A DNA stretch of 64,000 nt, from positions 1 to 64,000 of the forward strand of contig NZ_LHPI01000001.1 in NCBI RefSeq assembly GCF_001274785.1, in the 5' to 3' direction. This DNA is from Vibrio hepatarius. GTDB lineage: Bacteria; Pseudomonadota; Gammaproteobacteria; Enterobacterales; Vibrionaceae. Below the pieces are notes generated by a model that worked only from the letters and a program-made list of their open reading frames with translations, did no database searches and was not told where the DNA came from. The position numbers and the translations under genes were made by a program. Of this stretch, positions 56,203 through 64,000 are shown one piece after another (position 1 is the stretch's first letter; every line of letters begins with the position of its first letter).

Positions 56203-57120
56203 ATGCGAAAACTGAGTGATTTTGATTTAAAGCTGCTACAAGTGTTCCTTGCCATCGTTGAATCAGGTGGCTTTTCGGCTGCGCAGTTTGCTCTTAACAT
56301 GCATCAATCGACCATCAGTACTCGTATGCACGATCTGGAAGTGAGATTGGGGATGACGCTCTGTCAGCGCGGAAGACGCGGTTTTCGTCTCACGCCAGAT
56401 GGACAGAAGGTTTATGCACTTTGCAAAAACCTGTTTGAGAGCATCAATAGTTTTGAGAATCAGATAGATAACATTCGTAAAGTTTCTCACGGACACATCA
56501 CGCTTGCGCTGACGGATAACTTAGCCACTAATCCAGATTGCCATATCCAGCAAGCGATCAGAGCTTTTTGCGAACGCCACCCTAAAGTCACATTAGAAAC
56601 CGTAGTGTGGGATTCTCAACAGATCGAAATGATGCTGCTCGACGGCAAGATTGAACTTGGGATTACTTCGTCAGAAGTACACAAAGATGGACTTATTTAC
56701 ACGCCACTATTTAGCGAACATCAAAGTTTGTATTGCAGTACGTGTCATCCGATTTTGTCTCGAGCTAAGCCGATATCTATTGAATACCTTGGCGATTATT
56801 CGTTGGTTGACCGAGGTTTATCGCATCACATCACGCCGCTGAGTCATCAGAAAACCATGCCGCATATCGCCAGCACCACCAATATGGAAGCAACGGCTCA
56901 CCTATTACTCTCAGGCAATTTTATCGGCTATTTACCTGACCACTATGCGGCGATTTGGGTGCAAAGGGGCGAGTTGGCGAAAATCACCGTCCCCGAACTC
57001 GAGTATGAAGCAGAGTTTCATTTAACCGTGATGGAGAAAGGCGAGCACTCATTAGCGGCGACCAAACTGATCAATGCGATTCTGGAAAAACACCATTGTG
57101 TGGAGTGCTGTCCTAGTTAA
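56203..57120 (+). CDS. LysR-family transcriptional regulator
   Basis: A 305-residue LTTR. The HTH is GFSAAQFALNMHQSTISTRM and the effector domain begins HGHITLALTDNLATNPDCHI. GNFIGYLPDHYAAIWVQRGE is the C-terminal effector-lobe motif. It is divergent from the racemase-YfcC unit at a distance of 562 bp, so control of that unit is possible but not certain. A terminator follows. Confidence 0.9.
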   Translation: MRKLSDFDLKLLQVFLAIVESGGFSAAQFALNMHQSTISTRMHDLEVRLGMTLCQRGRRGFRLTPDGQKVYALCKNLFESINSFENQIDNIRKVSHGHITLALTDNLATNPDCHIQQAIRAFCERHPKVTLETVVWDSQQIEMMLLDGKIELGITSSEVHKDGLIYTPLFSEHQSLYCSTCHPILSRAKPISIEYLGDYSLVDRGLSHHITPLSHQKTMPHIASTTNMEATAHLLLSGNFIGYLPDHYAAIWVQRGELAKITVPELEYEAEFHLTVMEKGEHSLAATKLINAILEKHHCVECCPS

Positions 57121-57124
57121 CCGC

Positions 57125-57165
57125 GCCTCAAGACAGTCGGATCGATTGTCTTGAGGCTTGGATTT
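57125..57165. terminator. Hairpin terminator (lysR / S33 hydrolase)
   Basis: GCCTCAAGACA/TGTCTTGAGGC, an 11-bp stem, between convergent stops. GGATTTT follows on the plus strand. Confidence 0.75.
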
Positions 57166-58460
57166 TACGCCAGTGTCGCGGCGGTTTGTTCGCCCATTTC
57201 GATCAGCTTATCCAAGATACGCTCACCATCAGCTCTAAGACCGTTGTGCTCGTATTCGTTGGTAATCCACGCTTTGGCGTTTGGCATTAGTGCAAGTGTC
57301 TCGCGACTGATATCCATCTCGACAAACATATCATCCGCATACACCGCGCAACTGACGGGGACTTTGTTATTCGCCAACTGCTCTGTGTTGTAAAGCGGTG
57401 ACCAATCCTGCTTCTCTGCCAAGATCTGCGCGGCTTGTTGCAGCGGCTTCAGGCATTGGTATTGTTCGAACATCCAAGGGAAGACCATTTCACCAGTAAA
57501 GTAGAAGGGTTTTCCTGACTGGTAGTTGAATGCGTCGTGGCTTTGGCGCACGCGATGAGCGCTCCAGTTAGACGCAAAACCTTGGCAGTAGATAGATTCG
57601 TGCAAGATGGCGTAGATTGGGTTGGTTTGGAAGCTTTGCTGATTCAGCATTTCATTAAGAAACTCATAGCGCAGCTGGGCTTTCCCGTTTACGTCGATCA
57701 GTGCATTTTCCAGCAAGTAGTACGTCGGTAAAAACGTATCGCTTACACCAAAACTAATGCCAATTTGCTGAAACTGCTCAACAGTAAAGCGTTGTCCGTT
57801 TGGCAGAAACTCTTCGTTTTCTAATAGGTGGTCTGCAATTTTCTGACACATTTGCTGTGCTTGCGGAAACTGCTGGAAGAAGGCTTGGTTCTTCGCCATC
57901 GTGCGCTTAAAGGTTGCTTGGTACACGTCGTCTGCATGACGAGAGATAGAAGGGACCCCGCCTGTGATATAGCTGCGTGAAAGACTGTTAGGGAACATCG
58001 ATAAGTAAGTGAGCGAGCAGAAACCGCCAAAGCTCTGACCTAGAATTGCCCATTTGTCGACATTAAATTGCTGGCGGATAAATTCGGCGTCACGCACGAT
58101 GTTGTCCGCGCGAAAGTGAGTCAGGTATTCAGCCTGTGCTTCTGCACTTAAGTGACCCAGCGTTTGGCTGTGAATCACCGAGCTGTTACCTGTACCTCGT
58201 TGGTCGAGCAGTAACACGCGATACTGTTGCAGCGCGCGCTTTACCCAACCATTGTGCCCATTTTGGCGAGGCGATGGAAACCCCGGGCCACCTTGAAAGT
58301 AGACGAGCCAAGGTTTGTTATTGTCTGTATCTGACACAAGCGATAGTTCGCGCGCAAAGACCTCAATACGACCTTTTGTTTCGTCAGAATAATCGAGTGG
58401 AACTTGAAAAGTATGTGGGGTGTATCTAACCCCTGCATCTGTAAATTCTAGAGCGTTCAT
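57165..58460 (-). CDS. Alpha/beta hydrolase, proline-iminopeptidase-like (S33)
   Basis: A 431-residue hydrolase. The oxyanion segment is FQGGPGFPSPR, the nucleophile elbow GQSFGG (Ser), and the catalytic His is probably in EYEHNGLRADGER. The large helical cap (about residues 180-330) and HGGPG-type region fit peptidase family S33, which removes N-terminal Pro or other residues. ATG 58460 matches the family start; a frame to 58544 lacks conserved residues. The gene is alone. The intracellular substrate is unknown. Confidence 0.85.
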   Translation of the reverse strand: MNALEFTDAGVRYTPHTFQVPLDYSDETKGRIEVFARELSLVSDTDNNKPWLVYFQGGPGFPSPRQNGHNGWVKRALQQYRVLLLDQRGTGNSSVIHSQTLGHLSAEAQAEYLTHFRADNIVRDAEFIRQQFNVDKWAILGQSFGGFCSLTYLSMFPNSLSRSYITGGVPSISRHADDVYQATFKRTMAKNQAFFQQFPQAQQMCQKIADHLLENEEFLPNGQRFTVEQFQQIGISFGVSDTFLPTYYLLENALIDVNGKAQLRYEFLNEMLNQQSFQTNPIYAILHESIYCQGFASNWSAHRVRQSHDAFNYQSGKPFYFTGEMVFPWMFEQYQCLKPLQQAAQILAEKQDWSPLYNTEQLANNKVPVSCAVYADDMFVEMDISRETLALMPNAKAWITNEYEHNGLRADGERILDKLIEMGEQTAATLA

Positions 58461-58642
58461 CGTTGTAATTATCACGTCCTTGAGAGTAGGAAAGGGCATT
58501 TTAACGTGATGCTGTTCCTTTACCAATCGTTGGTTTAAAACCATGAAAGATACGAATCTCTGCTCAGTTGGCTAAACGCCAATAGCGATATGTGCTAGAT
58601 TGCTCTCCTATTAATAGAACGTATATAGACAGTGTCACTAAC

Positions 58643-59269
58643 ATGAATTTCTTTGAATCTCCTTTTGCTGGCAAACCGATTGCTGAGCAAATCACTAACC
58701 CAAATATTATCGTTGGCCGCCACAGTTACTATTCAGGCTACTATCATGGGCACGGCTTTGATGACTGCGCGCGTTACCTTAATCCTGAGCGTGATGACGT
58801 GGATAAATTGGTCATTGGCAGCTTTTGCTCCATTGGCTCTGGTGCGGTATTTATGATGGCGGGCAACCAAGGACATCGTACGGATTGGGTTACAACATTT
58901 CCTTTCTTCTACCAAGAAGACGCTAACTTTGCCGATGCTATCGACGGTTTCAAACGAGCAGGTGATACCGTGATAGGCAATGATGTCTGGATTGGCTCGG
59001 AAGCGATGATCATGGCCGGCGTTAAAATAGGTGATGGCGCGGTGATTGCCAGTCGCGCAGTGGTCACCAAAGACGTTGCGCCATATGAAGTGGTCGGCTC
59101 AAACCCAGCCAAGCATATTAAGTTTCGTTTTTCTCCGGCAGAGATAGCGATGTTGCAAGAGCTGACTTGGTGGAGTTGGACTGATGAGCAATTAAAAGGC
59201 GCGATGCCGCTGTTGTGCTCGGCTGACATTGTTGGTTTGCATCGATACTGGCAAGAGAATATCGCGTAA
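58643..59269 (+). CDS. catB: Type B chloramphenicol acetyltransferase (xenobiotic acetyltransferase)
   Basis: A 208-residue left-handed beta-helix acetyltransferase of the Vat/CatB group. [20 protein letters not shown] and [20 protein letters not shown] match V. cholerae CatB9-like proteins closely, followed by [20 protein letters not shown] (catalytic His nearby) and hexapeptide turns ending [20 protein letters not shown]. It acetylates chloramphenicol at the 3-hydroxyl. No integron structure or attC site is near, so it is a chromosomal gene. ATG 58643 is used; an upstream TTG frame lacks a ribosome site. Confidence 0.92.
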   Translation: MNFFESPFAGKPIAEQITNPNIIVGRHSYYSGYYHGHGFDDCARYLNPERDDVDKLVIGSFCSIGSGAVFMMAGNQGHRTDWVTTFPFFYQEDANFADAIDGFKRAGDTVIGNDVWIGSEAMIMAGVKIGDGAVIASRAVVTKDVAPYEVVGSNPAKHIKFRFSPAEIAMLQELTWWSWTDEQLKGAMPLLCSADIVGLHRYWQENIA

Positions 59270-59409
59270 CTTTCCTCAGTCTCGCTTTAGTTTCGCTAGG
59301 TCAAGTCCAAACTAATTCAAATTTTTCGAACAAGTGGCTCTAATCTCTCCAGTCATAGTCTTTCTGCTGGCGTAATAGACTTATCGCATCACTCAGACGG
59401 AGAAGAATT

Positions 59410-60258
59410 ATGAGCAACTATCGTGAAATCGCACAAAAAATCAGATCGCACGCCACCTCTGATGGTGACGGCGTGAAGATTCAGCGAGTCGCCGGATTCA
59501 ACAACTCCCGTTTTTCGCCATTTTTGATGGTTGATGAATTGAAGTCTGATCAACGTGCCGACTACGTAGGCGGCTTTCCTCCGCATCCACACCGCGGTAT
59601 TGAAACGCTGACGTACATGTTGAAAGGACATTTCCAACATCGCGACCATATGGGCAACGTCGGTGAACTAAAATCAGGCGGTGCGCAATGGATGGCGGCG
59701 GGACGAGGCGTGATCCACAGCGAAATGCCAATTATGGAAGACGGTGATTTACACGGCTTCCAAATCTGGATTAACCAACCTGCGCGCGACAAAATGAAAC
59801 CTGCGCAGTACTTTGATTTCCAACCGGAAATGATCACGGAAAACCAGACTGAACAAGCGGGCTTAGTACGTGTTTTGGCAGGGTCTTTGACTGCAAATGG
59901 GCAAGCGCTGCAAGGCCCACTGGATAAAACGGGTGTACCGCTAACGGTCGCGGATTGGCGCGCTGAATCGGGTAAACAACTTGAGCTGGCAACACCGGCC
60001 CAATTCAACGTAATGCTGTATGTCTACCAAGGCCGCATTACGCTTGCCGGTAGTGAAGCCAAACAAGGCGAAATGGTACTACTCTCTAAGGGAGAGCTGG
60101 TCGACTTGAATGCACTTGAGCAAAGCGGAGTGTTGGTCTTTATCGGTGAGCCGATTGACGAGCCTGTTGTTCACTACGGACCATTCGTGATGAACAGCAT
60201 GGAAGAGATTGAACAAACCATCCAAGACTACAGTTCAGGTGTGTTTGAAACCTATTAA
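59410..60258 (+). CDS. Pirin-family cupin protein
   Basis: A 282-residue two-cupin protein. The N-terminal metal site is clear: GFPPHPHRGIETLTYMLKGH with HRDHMGN and later GRGVIHSEMP. The C-terminal cupin is pirin-like (SLTANGQALQGPLDKTGVPL). Pirins include quercetin 2,3-dioxygenases, but most have unknown substrate. ATG 59410 has AGGA-type spacing (GGAGAAGA). It is alone with a strong terminator. Confidence 0.92.
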   Translation: MSNYREIAQKIRSHATSDGDGVKIQRVAGFNNSRFSPFLMVDELKSDQRADYVGGFPPHPHRGIETLTYMLKGHFQHRDHMGNVGELKSGGAQWMAAGRGVIHSEMPIMEDGDLHGFQIWINQPARDKMKPAQYFDFQPEMITENQTEQAGLVRVLAGSLTANGQALQGPLDKTGVPLTVADWRAESGKQLELATPAQFNVMLYVYQGRITLAGSEAKQGEMVLLSKGELVDLNALEQSGVLVFIGEPIDEPVVHYGPFVMNSMEEIEQTIQDYSSGVFETY

Positions 60259-60329
60259 CTAAGGTTTGTTTTGAACCTTATTTACGTGCAACAAGGTGAC
60301 ACGTCCACTGCCACCCTTATTTAGCACTT

Positions 60330-60354
60330 GCCACGCTTGATGCGTGGCTTTTTT
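60330..60354 (+). terminator. Rho-independent terminator of the pirin gene
   Basis: GCCACGC/GCGTGGC with a 5-nt loop, followed by TTTTTT. A weaker AAGGTT/AACCTT hairpin lies 50 bp before it (60261-60279). Confidence 0.9.
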
Positions 60355-60437
60355 CTATCTACGTTCCTGCAATTTCATACAATAACTCTGTGCCAGCCTT
60401 GGCTATCTTGTGGTTATTCGAGCACAAGGAGGTCACG

Positions 60438-61031
60438 ATGGATAACGTATTGGTAGCGATGATTGGCTTCGCTTTTGTCGGGGCGGTGACACCCGGACCG
60501 GTCAACATTCTCGCTATCTCAACCGCGGTACAGCAAGGCAAAACTGAGGCATGCAAACTGGTAGTGGGCGCGTCGGTTTCCTACGCTTTGGTGGTCTACT
60601 TATCAGGCTCATTGCTGCATGGTTTTGCTCAGTGGCTGCCCAAGCTAGAAGTAGTATCGCAGGTCTGCGGCAGTGCATTTCTTGCTTATCTCGCTTATAA
60701 AATCTATTCCGCCCCCGTTGAGCGCATCGCTATGAATGACATCAAGCGGTCGGGTTGGTGGAGCGGCTGGCTGACACAGTTGCTCAACCCCAAGGCTTGG
60801 TTGGTCGCGATGTCAGGTGTGAGTCTGTATGTGATTGGCCAGCTTGACCAACAGCACTCGCTTTTGGTGTTTACCACGGTTTCGCTGGTTGCGTGTTTAG
60901 CGGGTGTCGGCTGCTGGGCGATATTAGGGCAAGTGCTCACGAAATTTCTTGCAACACCGAGTAAGCAGCGTACTTTTAATCGCGTCATGGCGATCACTTT
61001 ACTGGCGTCTGTTAGTATGATCTGGTTTTAG
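60438..61031 (+). CDS. LysE-family amino acid exporter
   Basis: A 197-residue translocator with about six hydrophobic helices. The N-terminal AFVGAVTPGPVNILAIST is the LysE/RhtB signature, and TQLLNPKAWLVAMSGVSLYV the other conserved part. ATG 60438 has AAGGAGGT at good spacing. It lies 21 bp before an AraC-type gene on the same strand, which likely shares its transcript. The substrate, an amino acid or derivative, is unknown. Confidence 0.9.
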   Translation: MDNVLVAMIGFAFVGAVTPGPVNILAISTAVQQGKTEACKLVVGASVSYALVVYLSGSLLHGFAQWLPKLEVVSQVCGSAFLAYLAYKIYSAPVERIAMNDIKRSGWWSGWLTQLLNPKAWLVAMSGVSLYVIGQLDQQHSLLVFTTVSLVACLAGVGCWAILGQVLTKFLATPSKQRTFNRVMAITLLASVSMIWF

Positions 61032-61052
61032 CAACACGGAAGGGCTAACAAC

Positions 61053-61877
61053 ATGAAAAAGGACATCAGCGCGAGCTTTAAACGCAGTACCGTTCTGCCT
61101 TGGATTGAAATGCGAATTGCAAGCCAAAGCAGCGCTTGTTACAACGCGCACTCACATGATGAGTTTTCGTTTGGCATTATCGAGCAAGGTCGCGCTTTGT
61201 ATCGTAACCGAAACCGTACCCATCAAATCGGCGCAGGTGATATCGTCACCATCAATCCTGCAGATGTTCATTCGTGCAACCCAGAAGCAGGGCTGTGGTC
61301 CTATAACATGTTGTTTGTCGATACCGAGCAGATGGGTGTTTGGCAACAAGACGTGCTAAGCACAGAGACGGGCAAAACGGGTTTGGATTACGCGCCGTTT
61401 AACGCAGATCTAGAGCGCAACACCCAAATCAAGCAGCGATATCAGTCGCTGTTTTCTGCGTTGAAAAACGATGCCAGTTTACTGGAAGTCCAAAGCCGTT
61501 TTTTTGATTTTCTCCACGTGTCTCTCGCGAAAGGAGAACCATCTAAAGTGGCTTCTGCTCCATCAGGTGCTATTAAGCGGGTGAAAGAGAAATTGCTCGA
61601 TCAAATCGCGCTTAACCACGAACTAGAAGCGCTTTCACACGAAGCCGGAATGAGCCGCTATCAATTGCTACGTGCATTCAAGCACCAATATGGCTTGCCA
61701 CCCCACGCTTATCTGATGGATGAAAAAATCAAACGCGCCAAAGTGATGCTGAAGTCCGGTCAGGAGATCGCGCAAGTCGCGTACGATTTGGGTTTTACCG
61801 ACCAAGCCCACTTTCAAAAGCATTTTAAAAAGCGCATTGCTGTTACGCCTAAGTACTACCAGTCACATTTTGTTTAG
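61053..61877 (+). CDS. AraC-family transcriptional regulator
   Basis: A 274-residue AraC regulator with an N-terminal cupin domain (AHSHDEFSFGIIEQGRALYR, GAGDIVTINPADVHSCNPEA) and a C-terminal double HTH (ALSHEAGMSRYQLLRAFKHQ, IAQVAYDLGFTDQAHFQKHF). It directly follows the LysE gene by 21 bp, an arrangement typical of exporters and their regulators. The ligand is unknown. Confidence 0.93.
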   Translation: MKKDISASFKRSTVLPWIEMRIASQSSACYNAHSHDEFSFGIIEQGRALYRNRNRTHQIGAGDIVTINPADVHSCNPEAGLWSYNMLFVDTEQMGVWQQDVLSTETGKTGLDYAPFNADLERNTQIKQRYQSLFSALKNDASLLEVQSRFFDFLHVSLAKGEPSKVASAPSGAIKRVKEKLLDQIALNHELEALSHEAGMSRYQLLRAFKHQYGLPPHAYLMDEKIKRAKVMLKSGQEIAQVAYDLGFTDQAHFQKHFKKRIAVTPKYYQSHFV

Positions 61878-61964
61878 CGATAGTCAAGTCTGGCAACGTG
61901 TTGGATTGAGCTTGGCTATACGGTGCTAATTGTGAGAACGCCAAATACGTGAATGACTGTATAC

Positions 61965-64000
61965 TTAATGAGCGGCTTGATTGTTTGGTTTAGGGAACTG
62001 GTCAAGTAAGTCTTTCGCCAACTCAAATTCAAACCCTTCGATCGCATCGATTAACTGCTGTTTTTGATCTTCAGTCCACTCGCTAAAGTGTTGTGTCTCT
62101 TTAATCACAGATAAAGCTTCAACATCATACGCTTCAACGAGATTGACTACGTGTTGGTACAGCTCGGGTTGGGTCTGGCTCTCTGACGCGCCATTGTGAT
62201 GTTGGTTTGACTGCCATTGTTTTAACTGGGTGCTTAACTTATCAATAATAGACTGACATATTTTTAGTTCTTCCAACGCGATTTGACTCTTGTCTTCAAT
62301 ACTCTCTTCCATCTTAGTGGCAAGTTGAGAAAGTAAATCGACTCCCAGATTTGCTGAAGAACCTTTGAGGGTATGCGCCATACTTGCCGCCATCTTCCAG
62401 TCCCCTTTCGTGATCACTTCTTTAAACAATGGTAGCTCTTGATGTTGCGCTTCTATAAAACGCGTCAATATCGCTAAGTAGCTCTCTTTATCACCGCCAG
62501 TATTGAAGATAGCTTGTTCTATATTGATGCCTGACAAGGAGGGAAGATCTGATAAATTTTCCGAACTCTGATCGCTAGAGACGGTGGTGAGACCTAGCTT
62601 TTTATCTTGCGGCAGTAAATATTGGTGTAGCGTCTCATAAAGATTGTCTACGTTGATAGGTTTGGCGAGATGGGCATTCATACCAGCATCTAGGCAGCGT
62701 TTCACATCACTTTGCATCGCATTGGCAGTCATTGCGATGATAGGGAGTTTCTCCCACTTAGGATCGCGTCTTATCTGTTCGGTCGCTGATACCCCATCCA
62801 GTACAGGCATTTGCATGTCCATCAACACCAGATCGACAGGGTGTTGTTTGAGTATATCAATCGCCTGCTGGCCATTCTCGGCGGTGAGGACGGTAAGATT
62901 GGTGCCATAGAGCAACCCCATCGCCACTTCTTGGTTAATCTTGTTATCCTCAACTAACAGCACGGTTTGTTGTGCAAATACGGGTTTTTCCAGTTGTTTT
63001 GATTTCTGAATGTGTACGACTTGTTCAATCCCAAAACTATTCATGATGGCATCAAGTAGATTGGAGGGGTTGACGGGTTTAACGATCAGCGAGTCAATGA
63101 CTTTAGAGATGGTTTGGTCGAGGGAAATCTCACGTCCGTATGCAGTGACCAAGAAGCATTTTGATTGCTCCAACAAACGCTCGTTCTGTGCGGTTTGCAA
63201 CATTTCTACACCGTTCAATCCCGGCATATTCCAATCAACAAATAACATGTCAAACTGATGTAGGCGTATTTCATCGAGTGCTTCGAAGCCATTGCTGACA
63301 GCTTTTGCGTCAAAGTGCATTGCGTTAAGCAGGGTGACTAAGATGTTGCGCGCAGAGTCGTTGTCATCGACCACCAATGCACGTTTGCCCGCCAGCCCGG
63401 AAACAGGTTTGGCAATATCGCGCATTTTAGCCTCTTGCAGACCAAATATGATGGTGAATGAAAAGGTTGAACCGACTCCGGGTGTACTACTGACGCTAAG
63501 TTCGCCCCCCATTAACTCAACCAGTTGTTTGCTGATACTTAAACCAAGCCCTGTGCCGCCAAATTCGCGTGTGACACTACTGTCTGCTTGAGAGAAGGCA
63601 TCAAACAAATGAGCGACTTTCTCTTTGTCAATTCCAATACCCGTATCTTTAACGGCGAAGTGGAGTACGACTTCACGTTCAGTGAGCAACTCTGGGCTAA
63701 CTGAAACAAGTATCTCTCCCTGCTCAGTGAACTTGACTGCATTACCACACAGATTGACGAGTACTTGACCAACACGCAGTGGGTCACCGATGAGATTGAT
63801 AGGCACCTGTGGGTCGATATCGAATAGAAACTCGATTTTTTTCTCTTGTGCCTTAAATGAAATGATGTTGGTGAGGTTGTCAAACACTTCGTCTAAACAA
63901 AAATCGATCTCTTCAACGCTGAGTTTTCCCGCCTCAATTTTTGAAAAATCGAGGATATCGTTGATGATGCCAAGTAGGTTTTTGGCTGACTCATTGATGC
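61965..64000 (-). CDS. Hybrid sensor histidine kinase with two receivers and HPt (5' end off the window)
   Basis: The frame runs past the right edge; the part seen is about 678 residues. It starts within the dimerisation helix (NESAKNLLGIINDILDFSKI). The HATPase domain has N-box LVNLCGNAVKFTEQG, DTGIG and GGTGLGLSIS. Receiver 1 has LFVDWNMPG (phospho-Asp), receiver 2 has LVLMDMQMPVLDG. The HPt domain has the phospho-His in MAHTLKGSSANLG. This is a BarA/LuxQ-like phosphorelay. The sensor part and H-box lie beyond 64000, so the signal is unknown. Confidence 0.95.
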   Translation of the reverse strand, partial: INESAKNLLGIINDILDFSKIEAGKLSVEEIDFCLDEVFDNLTNIISFKAQEKKIEFLFDIDPQVPINLIGDPLRVGQVLVNLCGNAVKFTEQGEILVSVSPELLTEREVVLHFAVKDTGIGIDKEKVAHLFDAFSQADSSVTREFGGTGLGLSISKQLVELMGGELSVSSTPGVGSTFSFTIIFGLQEAKMRDIAKPVSGLAGKRALVVDDNDSARNILVTLLNAMHFDAKAVSNGFEALDEIRLHQFDMLFVDWNMPGLNGVEMLQTAQNERLLEQSKCFLVTAYGREISLDQTISKVIDSLIVKPVNPSNLLDAIMNSFGIEQVVHIQKSKQLEKPVFAQQTVLLVEDNKINQEVAMGLLYGTNLTVLTAENGQQAIDILKQHPVDLVLMDMQMPVLDGVSATEQIRRDPKWEKLPIIAMTANAMQSDVKRCLDAGMNAHLAKPINVDNLYETLHQYLLPQDKKLGLTTVSSDQSSENLSDLPSLSGINIEQAIFNTGGDKESYLAILTRFIEAQHQELPLFKEVITKGDWKMAASMAHTLKGSSANLGVDLLSQLATKMEESIEDKSQIALEELKICQSIIDKLSTQLKQWQSNQHHNGASESQTQPELYQHVVNLVEAYDVEALSVIKETQHFSEWTEDQKQQLIDAIEGFEFELAKDLLDQFPKPNNQAAH

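Overview
The window looks like chromosomal DNA of a marine gammaproteobacterium, most likely a Vibrio (Vibrio parahaemolyticus/alginolyticus/harveyi type, probably the second chromosome). The grounds are a chromosomal CatB-type chloramphenicol acetyltransferase very like the Vibrio cholerae CatB9 family, an ascorbate (ula) regulon close in sequence to the enterobacterial one, a FecBCDE-type ferric transporter, an FMN riboswitch in front of a stand-alone ribB, and a metabolic, regulator-rich gene content with no ribosomal or tRNA genes visible. Species assignment is inference; no rRNA is present. I see no insertion sequence, prophage, integron attC site or CRISPR array.

Layout. 1-4.1 kb: AraC regulator divergent from a sugar-efflux-type MFS pump, a nucleotidyltransferase-like protein, then ribB with its long riboswitch leader. 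4.2-12.1 kb: small accessory genes (three acetyl/acyltransferases, a broken osmC-like gene, GFA, Nudix, a TetR/HPP divergent pair with two operators, a histidine phosphatase, a YrbL-like protein, an isochorismatase-like hydrolase). 12.1-18.3 kb: a redox block, a 1407-residue formate dehydrogenase fused to a GltD-like NAD(P)H/FAD module, divergent from orphan napGH genes, with a perfect FNR box between them. 18.4-22.0 kb: Fur-box-led fecBCDE. 22.1-23.9 kb: an ABC-F ATPase with a long leader.

24-36 kb: thioesterase, small unknown proteins, LysR plus an NfsA-like reductase gene interrupted by an in-frame TAA, an RND pump pair, arfB, a membrane PQQ glucose dehydrogenase, a VOC protein, and a scar where a 5'-truncated MFS gene abuts an opposing gene fragment. 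36.4-39.9 kb: nanE, a PTS EIICB and an RpiR regulator, probably an N-acetylmannosamine uptake unit. 40.0-44.7 kb: a Ser-type sulfatase, its radical-SAM maturase and a LysR regulator. 45.3-53.0 kb: a complete L-ascorbate utilisation regulon (ulaE-ulaD-HAD-ulaF-ulaC-ulaAB, ulaR, ulaG).

53.1-64 kb: a YfcC-type carrier with an ornithine/alanine-racemase-like enzyme, LysR, an S33 peptidase-like hydrolase, catB, pirin, LysE exporter plus AraC regulator, and the 3' part of a hybrid histidine kinase that runs off the right edge. Three broken genes (osmC-like, nfsA-like, MFS) suggest a strain with some recent decay, or assembly errors in those places. No clearly new molecular system is proven; the most unusual assemblies are the formate dehydrogenase fusion/napGH unit, the Ser-sulfatase unit, the nanE-PTS-RpiR unit, and the ABC-F leader.
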